Origin: an uncultured Cloacibacillus sp. | GTDB lineage: Bacteria > Synergistota > Synergistia > Synergistales > Synergistaceae | NCBI GenBank assembly: GCA_934511335.1 | Contig: CAKSWL010000126.1 | Coordinates: forward strand, 1-6,555 | DNA: 6,555 nt | Reading direction: 5' to 3' | In this document: one piece after another, positions 1-6,189 of the stretch | How the letters are laid out: each line of letters starts with the position of its first letter | How positions within the stretch are numbered: the first letter of the stretch is position 1 | Program-made: the position numbers and the translations under genes | Notes under the pieces: generated by a model | Told to the model about the DNA's origin: nothing | Database searches by the model: none | Seen by the model: the letters and a program-made list of their open reading frames with translations, nothing else

Positions 1-907
1 CTCGGAAATCTTTTATAACGCGCCACATGTCCGCTATGCCCTCTTTCGTGATTGAGGAGCAGGTGTAGGCCCTCGTCTTCCAGCCTTCGGTGGCGGGGCG
101 CAGGTAGTGGAGTATCTGGTCGTAGTCGGCCCGCGCCGTCATAGCCTTCATTTTATTGTCGCCGTCGGCCTTGTTGACGAGGATGCTGTCGGCGAGCTCG
201 ATGATGCCCTTTTTTATGCCCTGCAGGTCGTCTCCCGCGCCGGTTATCACGACGACGAGGAAGTAATCGACCATGGAGCGTACCATTGTTTCGCTCTGTC
301 CTACACCGACGGTCTCCACAAGCACCACGTCGTATCCGGCGGCTTCGCAGAGCAGCATCGTTTCGCGGCTTTTTCTGGTGACTCCGCCCAGCGATCCGCC
401 GGAAGGGGAGGGTCGGATGAAGGCGTTTTTTTCGCGCGCCAGGTTTTCCATGCGCGTTTTGTCTCCGAGGATGCTGCCCTTTGAGAGCGAGCTCGAAGGG
501 TCCACGGCGAGGACGGCCACTTTACAGCCTTCGCCGCAGAGGTAGGAGCCGAACGCCTCGATGAAGGTGCTTTTTCCGGCGCCCGGCACGCCCGTTATCC
601 CTACCCGCATCGCTTTGCCGCTGTGGGGCAGTATCTTCTGTATGATCTCCTGGCCGAGCTCAAAATGTTTCGCCGCGTTGCTTTCGATCACGGTGATGGC
701 CCGTGAGAGCATGACACGGTCGCCCGCCAGTATCCCCCGCGCGTAGTCCTCCGCCGTCAGCGCCGCTTTGGCCTTCACTGGCGCGGCGTGAAGCGCCGCG
801 GCGGCGTTGTGGCCGCTCGCAAGCGGTACGCCCGGCATCACGGAGCAGGCGTATTCCGCGCCGGCGTCTGCCGGCTGCCAGTCCGGACGGAGGTTTTCGT
901 TCTTCAT
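1..907 (-). CDS. meaB: Methylmalonyl-CoA mutase-associated GTPase MeaB (ArgK family), 3' end outside window
   Basis: This is a P-loop G protein that chaperones methylmalonyl-CoA mutase: in known homologues GTP hydrolysis gates AdoCbl loading and protects the mutase from inactivation. The 302 visible residues show a Walker A motif GVPGAGKS (about 106-113), a DPSSS...KGSILGDKTRM block (136-153) typical of MeaB/ArgK, a Walker B/switch region VVLVETVGVGQSE (194-206), and the guanine-specificity motif NKAD (245-248). The frame is open to the window edge, so the C-terminal helical dimerisation arm is missing from view. The start is the ATG at 907-905, three bases after the mutB stop; no strong Shine-Dalgarno sequence is visible, which suits translational coupling. 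About 50 residues precede the usual start of homology (TAEDYARGILAGD), a longer N-terminus than I expect for the family; a later ATG at codon 24 cannot be excluded. The older name ArgK (arginine/ornithine transport kinase) is misleading, and the neighbours argue for the mutase role. Confidence 0.95.
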   Translation of the reverse strand, partial: MKNENLRPDWQPADAGAEYACSVMPGVPLASGHNAAAALHAAPVKAKAALTAEDYARGILAGDRVMLSRAITVIESNAAKHFELGQEIIQKILPHSGKAMRVGITGVPGAGKSTFIEAFGSYLCGEGCKVAVLAVDPSSSLSKGSILGDKTRMENLAREKNAFIRPSPSGGSLGGVTRKSRETMLLCEAAGYDVVLVETVGVGQSETMVRSMVDYFLVVVITGAGDDLQGIKKGIIELADSILVNKADGDNKMKAMTARADYDQILHYLRPATEGWKTRAYTCSSITKEGIADMWRVIKDFR

Positions 908-910
908 CGC

Positions 911-3106
911 CTATACGTGGGCCGCCGCGAGACGCTTATTAAGAATGAGGAGCATCTCTTTGGCCGCCGCCGGTATTACCGTTCCGGGGCCGAAGATGGC
1001 GGCCGCTCCGTGGTCGCGCAGGAACTGGTAGTCCTGCGCGGGGATGACGCCGCCCGCCACGACCATGATGTCTCCGCGCCCGCGTTTTTCCAGCTCTTCG
1101 ACGAGCTGGGGCAGCAGCGTTTTGTGTCCCGCCGCGAGCGAGCTCATGCCGACGATGTGGACGTCGTTGTCGACCGCGTCCTGCGCGGTCTCTTCCGGCG
1201 TCTGGAAGAGCGGTCCGATGTCCACGTCGAAGCCCATGTCGGCGTAGGCGGTGGCGACCACCTTCGCGCCGCGGTCGTGTCCGTCCTGCCCCATTTTTGC
1301 TATCATGATGCGCGGACGGCGGCCCTCATGTTCTTCGAATTCGTCGGTCATTTTGCGGACCTCTTCGATGATCTCTTCTTCCGCGAATTCACTGCTGTAT
1401 ATTCCTGATATCGAACGGATGATGGCTTTGTGCCTCCCGGCCGCTTTTTCGACGGCGTCTGATATTTCGCCGAGGCTCGCCCTGGCGCGCGCGGCTTCGA
1501 CGGCCAATTCTAGCAGGTTGCCTTCGCCGGTTTCGACGGAGCGGGTGATCGCTGTAAGCCATTTTTCGACCTCTTCCTGGCTGCGGTTGGCGCGCAGCTT
1601 TGCGAGGCGCGCTATCTGCGCGTTGCGGACGGCGCTGTTGTCGACTTCAAGGATGTCGATGGGGTCTTCCTGCTCAAGCTGCAGGGCGTTGACGCCGATG
1701 ATTTTTTCGCTGCCGGAGTCGATGCGGGCCTGGCGGCGCGCCGCCGCCTCTTCGATGCGCATCTTCGGCAGTCCGGTCTCGATGGCTTTGGACATGCCGC
1801 CGAGGGATTCGACTTCCTGGATATGGCCCCAAGCGCGGCGGATGAGCTCGTCGGTGAGCGCCTCCACGTAGTAGGAGCCGCCCCAAGGGTCGATGACTTT
1901 GCAGACGCTGGTCTCGTCTTGGATGTAGAGCTGGGTGTTGCGCGCGATACGGGCCGAGAAGTCGGTGGGCAGCGCGATGGCTTCGTCGAGGGCGTTGGTG
2001 TGGAGCGACTGGGTGTGTCCGAGCGCCGCCGCCATCGCCTCGACGCAGGTGCGCGCGACGTTGTTGAAGGGGTCTTGCGCGGTGAGGCTCCAGCCCGAGG
2101 TCTGCGAGTGGGTGCGCAGCGCCATGGATTTGGCCTTTTTGGGGCCGAACTGTTTGACGATCTTGGCCCAGAGCATACGTCCGGCGCGCATTTTCGCCAC
2201 TTCCATGAAGTAGTTTTTGCCGATCGCCCAGAAGAAGGAGAGCCGCGGCGCGAAGTCGTCGACGCCGAGCCCCGCCTCCTGTCCGGTGCGGATGTATTCG
2301 AGGCCGTCGGCCAGCGTGTAGCCGAGCTCGATGTCCGCCGTGGCCCCCGCCTCCTGCATGTGGTAGCCGGAGATGCTGATGCTGTTGAACTTCGGCATGT
2401 TGCGCGAGGTGTAGGCGAAGATGTCGCCGATGATCCTCATCGAGGGCGCCGGCGGGTAGATGTAGGTGTTGCGGACCATGAATTCTTTTAGGATGTCGTT
2501 CTGGATGGTGCCGGAGAGGACGGATTTGTCGACGCCCTGTTCCTCCGCCGCGACGATGTAGAAGGCCAGCACCGGGAGCACCGCGCCGTTCATCGTCATG
2601 GAGACGGACATCTGCCCGAGCGGGATGCCGGAGAAGAGTATCTCCATGTCGAGGATGGAATCGACGGCGACGCCGGCCTTGCCCACGTCTCCTACGACGC
2701 GCGGGTGGTCGGAGTCATAGCCGCGGTGCGTCGCGAGGTCGAAGGCGATGGAGAGCCCTTTCTGCCCCGCGGCGAGGTTGCGGCGGTAGAAGGCGTTGCT
2801 TTCTTCGGCGGTGGAGAAGCCGGCGTACTGGCGCACGGTCCAGGGGCGCGTGACGTACATGGTGGGGTACGGCCCGCGCAGGAAGGGCGGCAGCCCCGCG
2901 GCGTAGTTCAGATGGTTCATGCCCTCGTAGTCGGCTTTGGTGTAGAGCGGCGCGACCGAGATCTGTTCCATCGTGCGGTGCATCAGGCTTTCGAATGATT
3001 TACCGGTCTCTCTTTCGACGGCCTTCTTCCATTCCTCATAGCTCACGGGTCCTTTGGGCGCCATGTTCAGCGGGATTTTTGTAAAATCGGGATTTAGAGA
3101 TGGCAT
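911..3106 (-). CDS. mutB: Methylmalonyl-CoA mutase, large catalytic (AdoCbl-binding) subunit
   Basis: This enzyme interconverts (R)-methylmalonyl-CoA and succinyl-CoA by an adenosylcobalamin radical rearrangement in the cytoplasm. The protein has 731 residues, the usual length for the catalytic subunit. The N-terminal part (about 1-560) is the substrate-binding TIM-barrel domain, with PFLRG (74-78), [14 protein letters not shown] (87-100), [18 protein letters not shown] (202-219) and [19 protein letters not shown] (242-260). The C-terminal part (about 597-731) is the B12-binding Rossmann-like domain with DGHDRG at 608-613; His610 is the expected lower axial cobalt ligand. By alignment from memory to the Propionibacterium enzyme, Tyr94, Arg212 and His249 match its active-site Tyr89, Arg207 and His244. 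Tyr plus Arg at these places points to methylmalonyl-CoA and away from isobutyryl-CoA mutase, which has Phe and Gln. The ATG directly abuts the mutA stop (TAGATG) and has a strong ribosome binding site. The partner is MutA; the chaperone MeaB follows. Confidence 0.98.
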   Translation of the reverse strand: MPSLNPDFTKIPLNMAPKGPVSYEEWKKAVERETGKSFESLMHRTMEQISVAPLYTKADYEGMNHLNYAAGLPPFLRGPYPTMYVTRPWTVRQYAGFSTAEESNAFYRRNLAAGQKGLSIAFDLATHRGYDSDHPRVVGDVGKAGVAVDSILDMEILFSGIPLGQMSVSMTMNGAVLPVLAFYIVAAEEQGVDKSVLSGTIQNDILKEFMVRNTYIYPPAPSMRIIGDIFAYTSRNMPKFNSISISGYHMQEAGATADIELGYTLADGLEYIRTGQEAGLGVDDFAPRLSFFWAIGKNYFMEVAKMRAGRMLWAKIVKQFGPKKAKSMALRTHSQTSGWSLTAQDPFNNVARTCVEAMAAALGHTQSLHTNALDEAIALPTDFSARIARNTQLYIQDETSVCKVIDPWGGSYYVEALTDELIRRAWGHIQEVESLGGMSKAIETGLPKMRIEEAAARRQARIDSGSEKIIGVNALQLEQEDPIDILEVDNSAVRNAQIARLAKLRANRSQEEVEKWLTAITRSVETGEGNLLELAVEAARARASLGEISDAVEKAAGRHKAIIRSISGIYSSEFAEEEIIEEVRKMTDEFEEHEGRRPRIMIAKMGQDGHDRGAKVVATAYADMGFDVDIGPLFQTPEETAQDAVDNDVHIVGMSSLAAGHKTLLPQLVEELEKRGRGDIMVVAGGVIPAQDYQFLRDHGAAAIFGPGTVIPAAAKEMLLILNKRLAAAHV

Positions 3107-5320
3107 CTAGAGCCCCTCCCCTTTATGAGGATTTTTTTCCGCCGGGCTGGCGGCGGCGTTGATCGCCTTTTCCTGTATCGCTTTTAGTATTTCATAGCAG
3201 TTTGCCCTGACGTGGATAAAGTCGTCCACGCCGGCCTCGACGTATGAATCTTTGTATTCCGCCGCCGGCGCTCCCGCGAGGAATACGCCCATCTGCGGCG
3301 CGGCGGCTTTTATGCCGCGCGCCACCGGCGGTACGAGCTCCGGATAGGTGTCGTCGGTGGAGCAGATGACGGCCACGTCGGCCTCCGATTCGACGGCGGC
3401 TTTGACGGCCTCTTCGGGCGTCGCGAAGCCGTTGTTTCTCAGGACCTCGAAGTGCGCGACCTCCATAAAGCCGGCGCTGAAGTCGGCGCGCGCTTTGTGC
3501 TGCGGTATCGGCCCCATGTTGGCTAAAAAGACGCGGATGTTTTTGCCGGTGCGCCCGGTGAAATCTTCGGTCGCCTTTCTCAGCGCCTCAAGCTGTTCTG
3601 TCCAGCGGTGGACGCCGATGGCCTTCACGCTCTCTTGTCCCTCGAAGCTGTCGTTGAGCACATGTCTCACTTCGCCTATGGTCGCGCCGGCGAGGAAGGC
3701 CTCGACGACGGCGTCCATGAAGCCGGCGTCCGCCGCGTGGACCGTGTTCATGATCTTTCCCAGGCATTCGGCGGCGTGTTTTTCGTCGATGAACTCGCGG
3801 AATTTGCCGACGGACTCTTTTCTTGCGCGGTAGAGTTTTTCTCCGCGCGGGAACATGTTTTCGAGCGGCTTTTCAAGGGGGTTGGGGTACATGTTCGTCC
3901 CTACCGCCCTGTCTTTGCGGAAGGCGAGGTTTTTGAGGCGGCTCTTGAGGATTTTTTCTATTTCGTTCTGGACGACGCCTTTTTTCAGCGCGCAGTACAT
4001 CCCGCCCTCGGCGTCTACATCCTGGAGGGCCGCCCAGATGTTCGCCGCGCACTGCGCGGTGAGGCGCTCGACATACCATGAGCCGCCCGCGGGGTCGACG
4101 GGCTGGAGCATGTCGAATTCGGTCTGCAGCATGATCTGAATGTTGCGCGCGATGCGCTTTGCGATTTCGCCGCTGGGGCGGATGGCGTCGTCAAAGCAGC
4201 TGACCTGCATCGCGTCGACGCCGCCCACCGCTCCTGAAAAGGCCTGCGTCGTCGCCCTGAGAATATTGACGTAAGGGTCGTAGACGGTGGAGGTGAAGTG
4301 TGAAGTGCGCGCGATGATGTCGATCTTTCCGTGTTCGCAGGCGTCGGCGCCGAAGGCCTCGGCTATTTGCGCCCAGACGGTGCGGGCGGCCCGGATGCGG
4401 GCGATTTCCATGAAAAAGTTGGTGCCGAGGGAGAAGCTGAATTTTATGTGTGATATCGTCGTCTCCGGCTCGATGCCGCGGTGTCGCATCGCTCTGACGT
4501 AGGCGATCGCCGCGCTCATCGCGTAGGCGGTCTCCTGCGTGGCGCTTGCGCCGCCGTTGTGGTAGACGTCGCCGCGCACTAAGATCGTCTTGAGCTTTGG
4601 CGCGTTCTCTTCCGCCCATTTTATGGCGAGCGCCATTTCGTCGTAGAGCTCGTCAAGCGGCAGCGGCAGGCTCCCGCGCTCGGCCAGCTCTCCCAGCGGG
4701 TCGGCGCCGATGCAGCCTTTGGCCTCTTTCAGGGATTCTTTGGCGCCGGCGGCTCTGGCCCGCGCCGCGACGAGCCCCAACACCGCAACGGCCGAGGCGC
4801 CGGCGTAGATGTGAAGCGGCGTCTTGGTAAAGTCAAGGTCTTTGAGCATTTCATCCGCGTCGTGGAGCGTCGTCAGCGAAAGTCCGCGGTAATCCTCTTT
4901 GAAGAGTTCCGGGACGGGGTCGCGCCCCAGTTTGGTGCATTCGTCGAGCTCGAAGTGCAGGATGGTCGCGCCTTTGGCGAGTTCATTTTTTACGACCTCG
5001 TTCGCCTCTTTGGGCAGCACGTCCGAGGCGCTTTGGGCGATCTTCCACGGCTCGGCCAGGTAGCCGGAGCTTTTTGTCCCGCGCAGGAACGGCGCCTCTC
5101 CCGGCAGGCCCCCGAGGTTGAGCAGCTCTTCATTATCGGCAAGCGTATAGACCGGTTCGAGGGTGATCCCTTCGTAGGTCGGCGTGAACATCCGTTTGTC
5201 GAATGGGGCTCCCTTGAGGGCCGCCACCGCTTCGTCATACCACTTTTCACGCGTGGGAACGTCAAACTCTTCAAAGGAGACCGGCGAAAATTCGCTCACT
5301 TTCACCTCTGTTTCGTTCAT
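3107..5320 (-). CDS. mutA: Methylmalonyl-CoA mutase, small non-catalytic subunit
   Basis: This is the structural partner of MutB in heterodimeric methylmalonyl-CoA mutases. It keeps the mutase fold but does not bind B12 or turn over substrate. The predicted protein has 737 residues. It shows the family landmark PFLRG (77-81), a degenerate barrel with ISHIKFSFSLGTNFFMEIARIRAAR-like sequence in the middle, VDPAGGSWYVE, and a C-terminal flavodoxin-like domain beginning near residue 595. There the catalytic DGHDRG box is replaced by a sequence around PIPQHKAR (604-611), so the axial histidine position is lost (aligned with Gln607 or shifted to His608). I chose the ATG at 5320-5318 because AGAAGGGAAG lies 7-8 bases upstream and family-like sequence starts there. 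The frame stays open to an ATG at 5461, but that extension would translate the riboswitch expression platform and is rejected. It is first gene of the operon, under the riboswitch leader, and its TAG stop touches the mutB ATG. Confidence 0.97.
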   Translation of the reverse strand: MNETEVKVSEFSPVSFEEFDVPTREKWYDEAVAALKGAPFDKRMFTPTYEGITLEPVYTLADNEELLNLGGLPGEAPFLRGTKSSGYLAEPWKIAQSASDVLPKEANEVVKNELAKGATILHFELDECTKLGRDPVPELFKEDYRGLSLTTLHDADEMLKDLDFTKTPLHIYAGASAVAVLGLVAARARAAGAKESLKEAKGCIGADPLGELAERGSLPLPLDELYDEMALAIKWAEENAPKLKTILVRGDVYHNGGASATQETAYAMSAAIAYVRAMRHRGIEPETTISHIKFSFSLGTNFFMEIARIRAARTVWAQIAEAFGADACEHGKIDIIARTSHFTSTVYDPYVNILRATTQAFSGAVGGVDAMQVSCFDDAIRPSGEIAKRIARNIQIMLQTEFDMLQPVDPAGGSWYVERLTAQCAANIWAALQDVDAEGGMYCALKKGVVQNEIEKILKSRLKNLAFRKDRAVGTNMYPNPLEKPLENMFPRGEKLYRARKESVGKFREFIDEKHAAECLGKIMNTVHAADAGFMDAVVEAFLAGATIGEVRHVLNDSFEGQESVKAIGVHRWTEQLEALRKATEDFTGRTGKNIRVFLANMGPIPQHKARADFSAGFMEVAHFEVLRNNGFATPEEAVKAAVESEADVAVICSTDDTYPELVPPVARGIKAAAPQMGVFLAGAPAAEYKDSYVEAGVDDFIHVRANCYEILKAIQEKAINAAASPAEKNPHKGEGL
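3113..3120 (-). promoter_or_regulatory. Ribosome binding site of mutB inside the mutA 3' end
   Basis: GGGAGGGG ends six bases before the mutB ATG (3106-3104) and encodes the last residues of MutA (Gly-Glu-Gly-Leu). Good spacing and strength, together with the TAGATG junction, imply that ribosomes finishing mutA can restart on mutB, which would help the 1:1 subunit stoichiometry. Confidence 0.8.
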
Positions 5321-5327
5321 ATCGCAG

Positions 5328-5337
5328 CTTCCCTTCT
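5328..5337 (-). promoter_or_regulatory. Ribosome binding site of mutA
   Basis: AGAAGGGAAG lies 7 bases upstream of the ATG at 5320. It decides the start against the longer open frame from 5461. It sits downstream of the terminator and does not take part in any obvious hairpin, which suggests that the leader acts on transcription and not by hiding the ribosome binding site. Confidence 0.75.
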
Positions 5338-5346
5338 GAATTAAAG

Positions 5347-5360
5347 ATTGCGCGGGCAAT
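5347..5360 (-). repeat. Short hairpin directly after the terminator
   Basis: ATTGC (5360-5356) and GCAAT (5351-5347) can form a 5-bp stem with a 4-base loop. The hairpin contains a second copy of GCCCGCGC (5357-5350), the same octamer found in the terminator (5381-5374). Both copies are complementary to GCGCGGGC at 5447-5440. It may be a decoy or alternative partner in the antitermination switch, or simply GC-rich coincidence. Confidence 0.4.
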
Positions 5361-5387
5361 AAAAAAAGACCGCGCGCGGGCGGTCTT
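5358..5387 (-). terminator. Intrinsic terminator of the cobalamin riboswitch
   Basis: On the minus strand AAGACCGC (5387-5380) and GCGGTCTT (5373-5366) form a perfect 8-bp stem with a 6-base loop. The tract TTTTTTT (5367-5361) begins in the last two bases of the stem and continues as ATT. It lies between the riboswitch and the mutA start, so it would end transcription early when allowed to fold. This marks the switch as acting at the transcription-termination level. It could also block read-through from the upstream transporter genes. Confidence 0.9.
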
Positions 5388-5447
5388 GCAAAAGTTGTCG
5401 ACGGATAGGTATGGCTTCTAAACGCACCTGACAACCCCCGCCCGCGC
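5374..5447 (-). promoter_or_regulatory. Predicted antiterminator
   Basis: On the minus strand GCGCGGGCGG (5447-5438) is perfectly complementary over 10 bases to CCGCCCGCGC (5383-5374). The second strand includes half of the terminator's 5' arm and all of its loop. Inside this stem GTTGTC (5435-5430) can pair with GACAAC (5399-5394) for 6 more base pairs, leaving a terminal loop of 30 bases. This structure and the terminator cannot form together. The pairing is seen directly; its role is inferred. Confidence 0.7.
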
Positions 5448-5457
5448 AGGGATTGCC
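5430..5457 (-). promoter_or_regulatory. Predicted anti-antiterminator hairpin
   Basis: GGCAATCCC (5457-5449) can pair with GGGGTTGTC (5438-5430) to give a 9-bp stem, including two G-U pairs, with a 10-base loop. It would hold the inner antiterminator strand (GTTGTC) and place most of GCGCGGGCGG in a loop, so it competes with the antiterminator. Its first two bases also belong to the heptamer complementary to an aptamer loop (see findings), which would connect ligand binding to this switch. This is inferred from complementarity only. Confidence 0.45.
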
Positions 5458-5464
5458 GCAACTT

Positions 5465-5610
5465 CTATGCAGACCGGTCTCCTGGCTTCCGTTCATCCTA
5501 CTGGGCGCCTTCCCGAAAAATTGATTTTCAGTGGCTTGTGCCTTTCGTTGCGGTTACAGTGGCGGGGCCGTTCAGGATTTTCACCTGATTCCCGATCATC
5601 TGCATCATTA
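5465..5610 (-). promoter_or_regulatory. Cobalamin (B12) riboswitch aptamer
   Basis: The minus strand carries the conserved B12-box features in order. GGGAAT (5593-5588) comes first, followed by a small stem TCAGG/CCTGA (5588-5584 with 5576-5572). Next are GGCCCCGCCACTGTAA (5569-5554), close to the consensus GCCCCCGCAACTGTAA, then GCCACTG (about 5535-5529), GGGAAGGCG (5514-5506), GGATGAACGGAAGCC (5498-5484) and AGGAGACC (5483-5476). The ends are closed by a perfect 7-bp stem ATGCAGA (5605-5599) with TCTGCAT (5473-5467). The aptamer begins about 14 bases after the predicted transcription start and is followed by antiterminator and terminator elements leading into mutA. The architecture resembles the AdoCbl-type class, but the preferred cobalamin form cannot be settled from sequence alone. 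Confidence 0.95.
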
Positions 5611-5625
5611 ATTTGGTTTGTGTTT

Positions 5626-5655
5626 ATAATACGCTCATCCTAGGGCATTCGTCAA
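5626..5655 (-). promoter_or_regulatory. Sigma70-type promoter of the mutA-mutB-meaB operon
   Basis: The -35 element TTGACG (5655-5650) and the -10 element TATTAT (5631-5626) each differ from consensus at one base and are 18 bases apart. Transcription would begin near 5619, just upstream of the riboswitch, giving a leader of about 300 bases before the mutA ATG. The region upstream is AT-rich and could act as an UP element. Confidence 0.75.
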
Positions 5656-5661
5656 TATTTT

Positions 5662-5692
5662 TCTTTTATCTGACATTTGTAAATATAAAAGA
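5662..5692. repeat. AT-rich inverted repeat upstream of the mut promoter
   Basis: TCTTTTAT (5662-5669) and ATAAAAGA (5685-5692) are perfect 8-base inverted repeats separated by 15 bases. The repeat ends 6 bases upstream of the -35 element. That place suits an activator operator or an UP element, but no regulator is visible in the window, and in AT-rich DNA such a repeat may arise by chance. Confidence 0.4.
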
Positions 5693-5745
5693 TAGGCGAA
5701 GATACGGCGCGCTGTGGAATTCCGTCTGCGGGGGGCTGCGCGCAT

Positions 5746-5757
5746 CGGCGGCCGCCG
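5746..5757. repeat. 12-bp GC palindrome after the upstream operon
   Basis: CGGCGGCCGCCG is a perfect palindrome 9 bases past the stop codon at 5767. No T-run follows it on the minus strand, so it is not a convincing intrinsic terminator. I see no other good terminator between this gene and the mut promoter, so some read-through into the riboswitch leader is possible. Confidence 0.35.
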
Positions 5758-5766
5758 TCGGGGCTT

Positions 5767-6189
5767 TTACTGCACATAGAGCTTCGGCTTTACGTTGGGA
5801 GGAAGCGTCTTCAGCTCCGTCAGACGCAGGCGGAGATATTCCTTTTCATAGATTTCGAGGACGCCCGTCGCGTCGACCCAGAGGCCGGAGGCGGGATATT
5901 TTTTGTCCCAAACGACCTCGAAGCCGGGGTTGAGGTCCGCGCCGCAGCAGCCCGGCCCCTGGCGCGTCACGGAATAGAAGGTCTCTTTCGTCTCGTCGTC
6001 GGTGAATTTTTCAAAGACCCCCTGCAGCCGTATTTTTTTACCTATATAGTCCTCGGCGTTGAGATATATTTCGTTGATCAGCGAGACGAAGACCCGCTCT
6101 TTTATCTCGATCACCTTTTCGGCGCCAAAGAGCGGCGCGGCGGCTAAAAGCAGCATGCAGAGCGCCGCCGGAAGCTTTTTTCGCATCAT
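5767..6189 (-). CDS. Small exported protein with CC-x-A-D motif, DUF1980/YcgQ C-terminal-like
   Basis: The protein has 140 residues. The N-terminus is a clear signal peptide: basic MMRKK, a hydrophobic stretch to about residue 20, and a likely signal peptidase I site after Ala23. There is no proper lipobox, because Cys11 lies too early. The mature part shows EIYLNAEDYIGKKIRLQGVF (40-59), then CCGAD (81-85), LWVDATGVLE (103-112) and a C-terminus rich in Leu, Pro and Lys ending in YVQ. This order (GK.I...G, CC.AD, W....G, P..YV) recalls the C-terminal domain of DUF1980/TIGR03943 (YcgQ-type) proteins, an assignment made from memory. Its ATG overlaps the permease stop (ATGA), so it is probably co-translated with a zinc/manganese-type transporter and may act in metal handling outside the membrane. 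The paired cysteines could bind metal, but function is unknown. The next ATG (6186) has better spacing to AGGA at 6197-6194, so the true start may be one codon later. Confidence 0.85.
   Translation of the reverse strand: MMRKKLPAALCMLLLAAAPLFGAEKVIEIKERVFVSLINEIYLNAEDYIGKKIRLQGVFEKFTDDETKETFYSVTRQGPGCCGADLNPGFEVVWDKKYPASGLWVDATGVLEIYEKEYLRLRLTELKTLPPNVKPKLYVQ

Noticed and set aside
788..2491. Plus-strand open frames of up to 222 codons opposite mutB and meaB
   Set aside because: They are shadows of strongly conserved minus-strand genes in GC-rich DNA; their translations are low-complexity (rich in Arg, Val, Asp, Gly) and show no recognisable domain.
911..3106. Isobutyryl-CoA or ethylmalonyl-CoA mutase as an alternative for MutB
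   Set aside because: Tyr94 and Arg212 match the methylmalonyl-CoA-specific residues, and the MutA partner and heterodimeric organisation fit MCM.
3348..5344. Plus-strand open frames opposite mutA, including a 177-codon frame at 4811-5344
   Set aside because: They lie antisense to a gene that is confidently identified over its whole length, and show no motifs or ribosome binding sites of their own.
5321..5461. 47-codon N-terminal extension of mutA starting at ATG 5461
   Set aside because: It would translate through the terminator and antiterminator, has no family-like sequence, and the ATG at 5320 has its own ribosome binding site.
5707..5743. GCGCGC repeats as a terminator for the transporter operon
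   Set aside because: The 6-bp stem has a loop of about 25 bases and no T-run follows on the minus strand; GCGCGC is self-complementary, so the match means little.
5613..5933. Plus-strand 106-codon frame across the promoter region
   Set aside because: It overlaps the mut promoter and the 3' end of the exported protein gene, and its sequence is low-complexity and Arg/Ala-rich with no recognisable domain.
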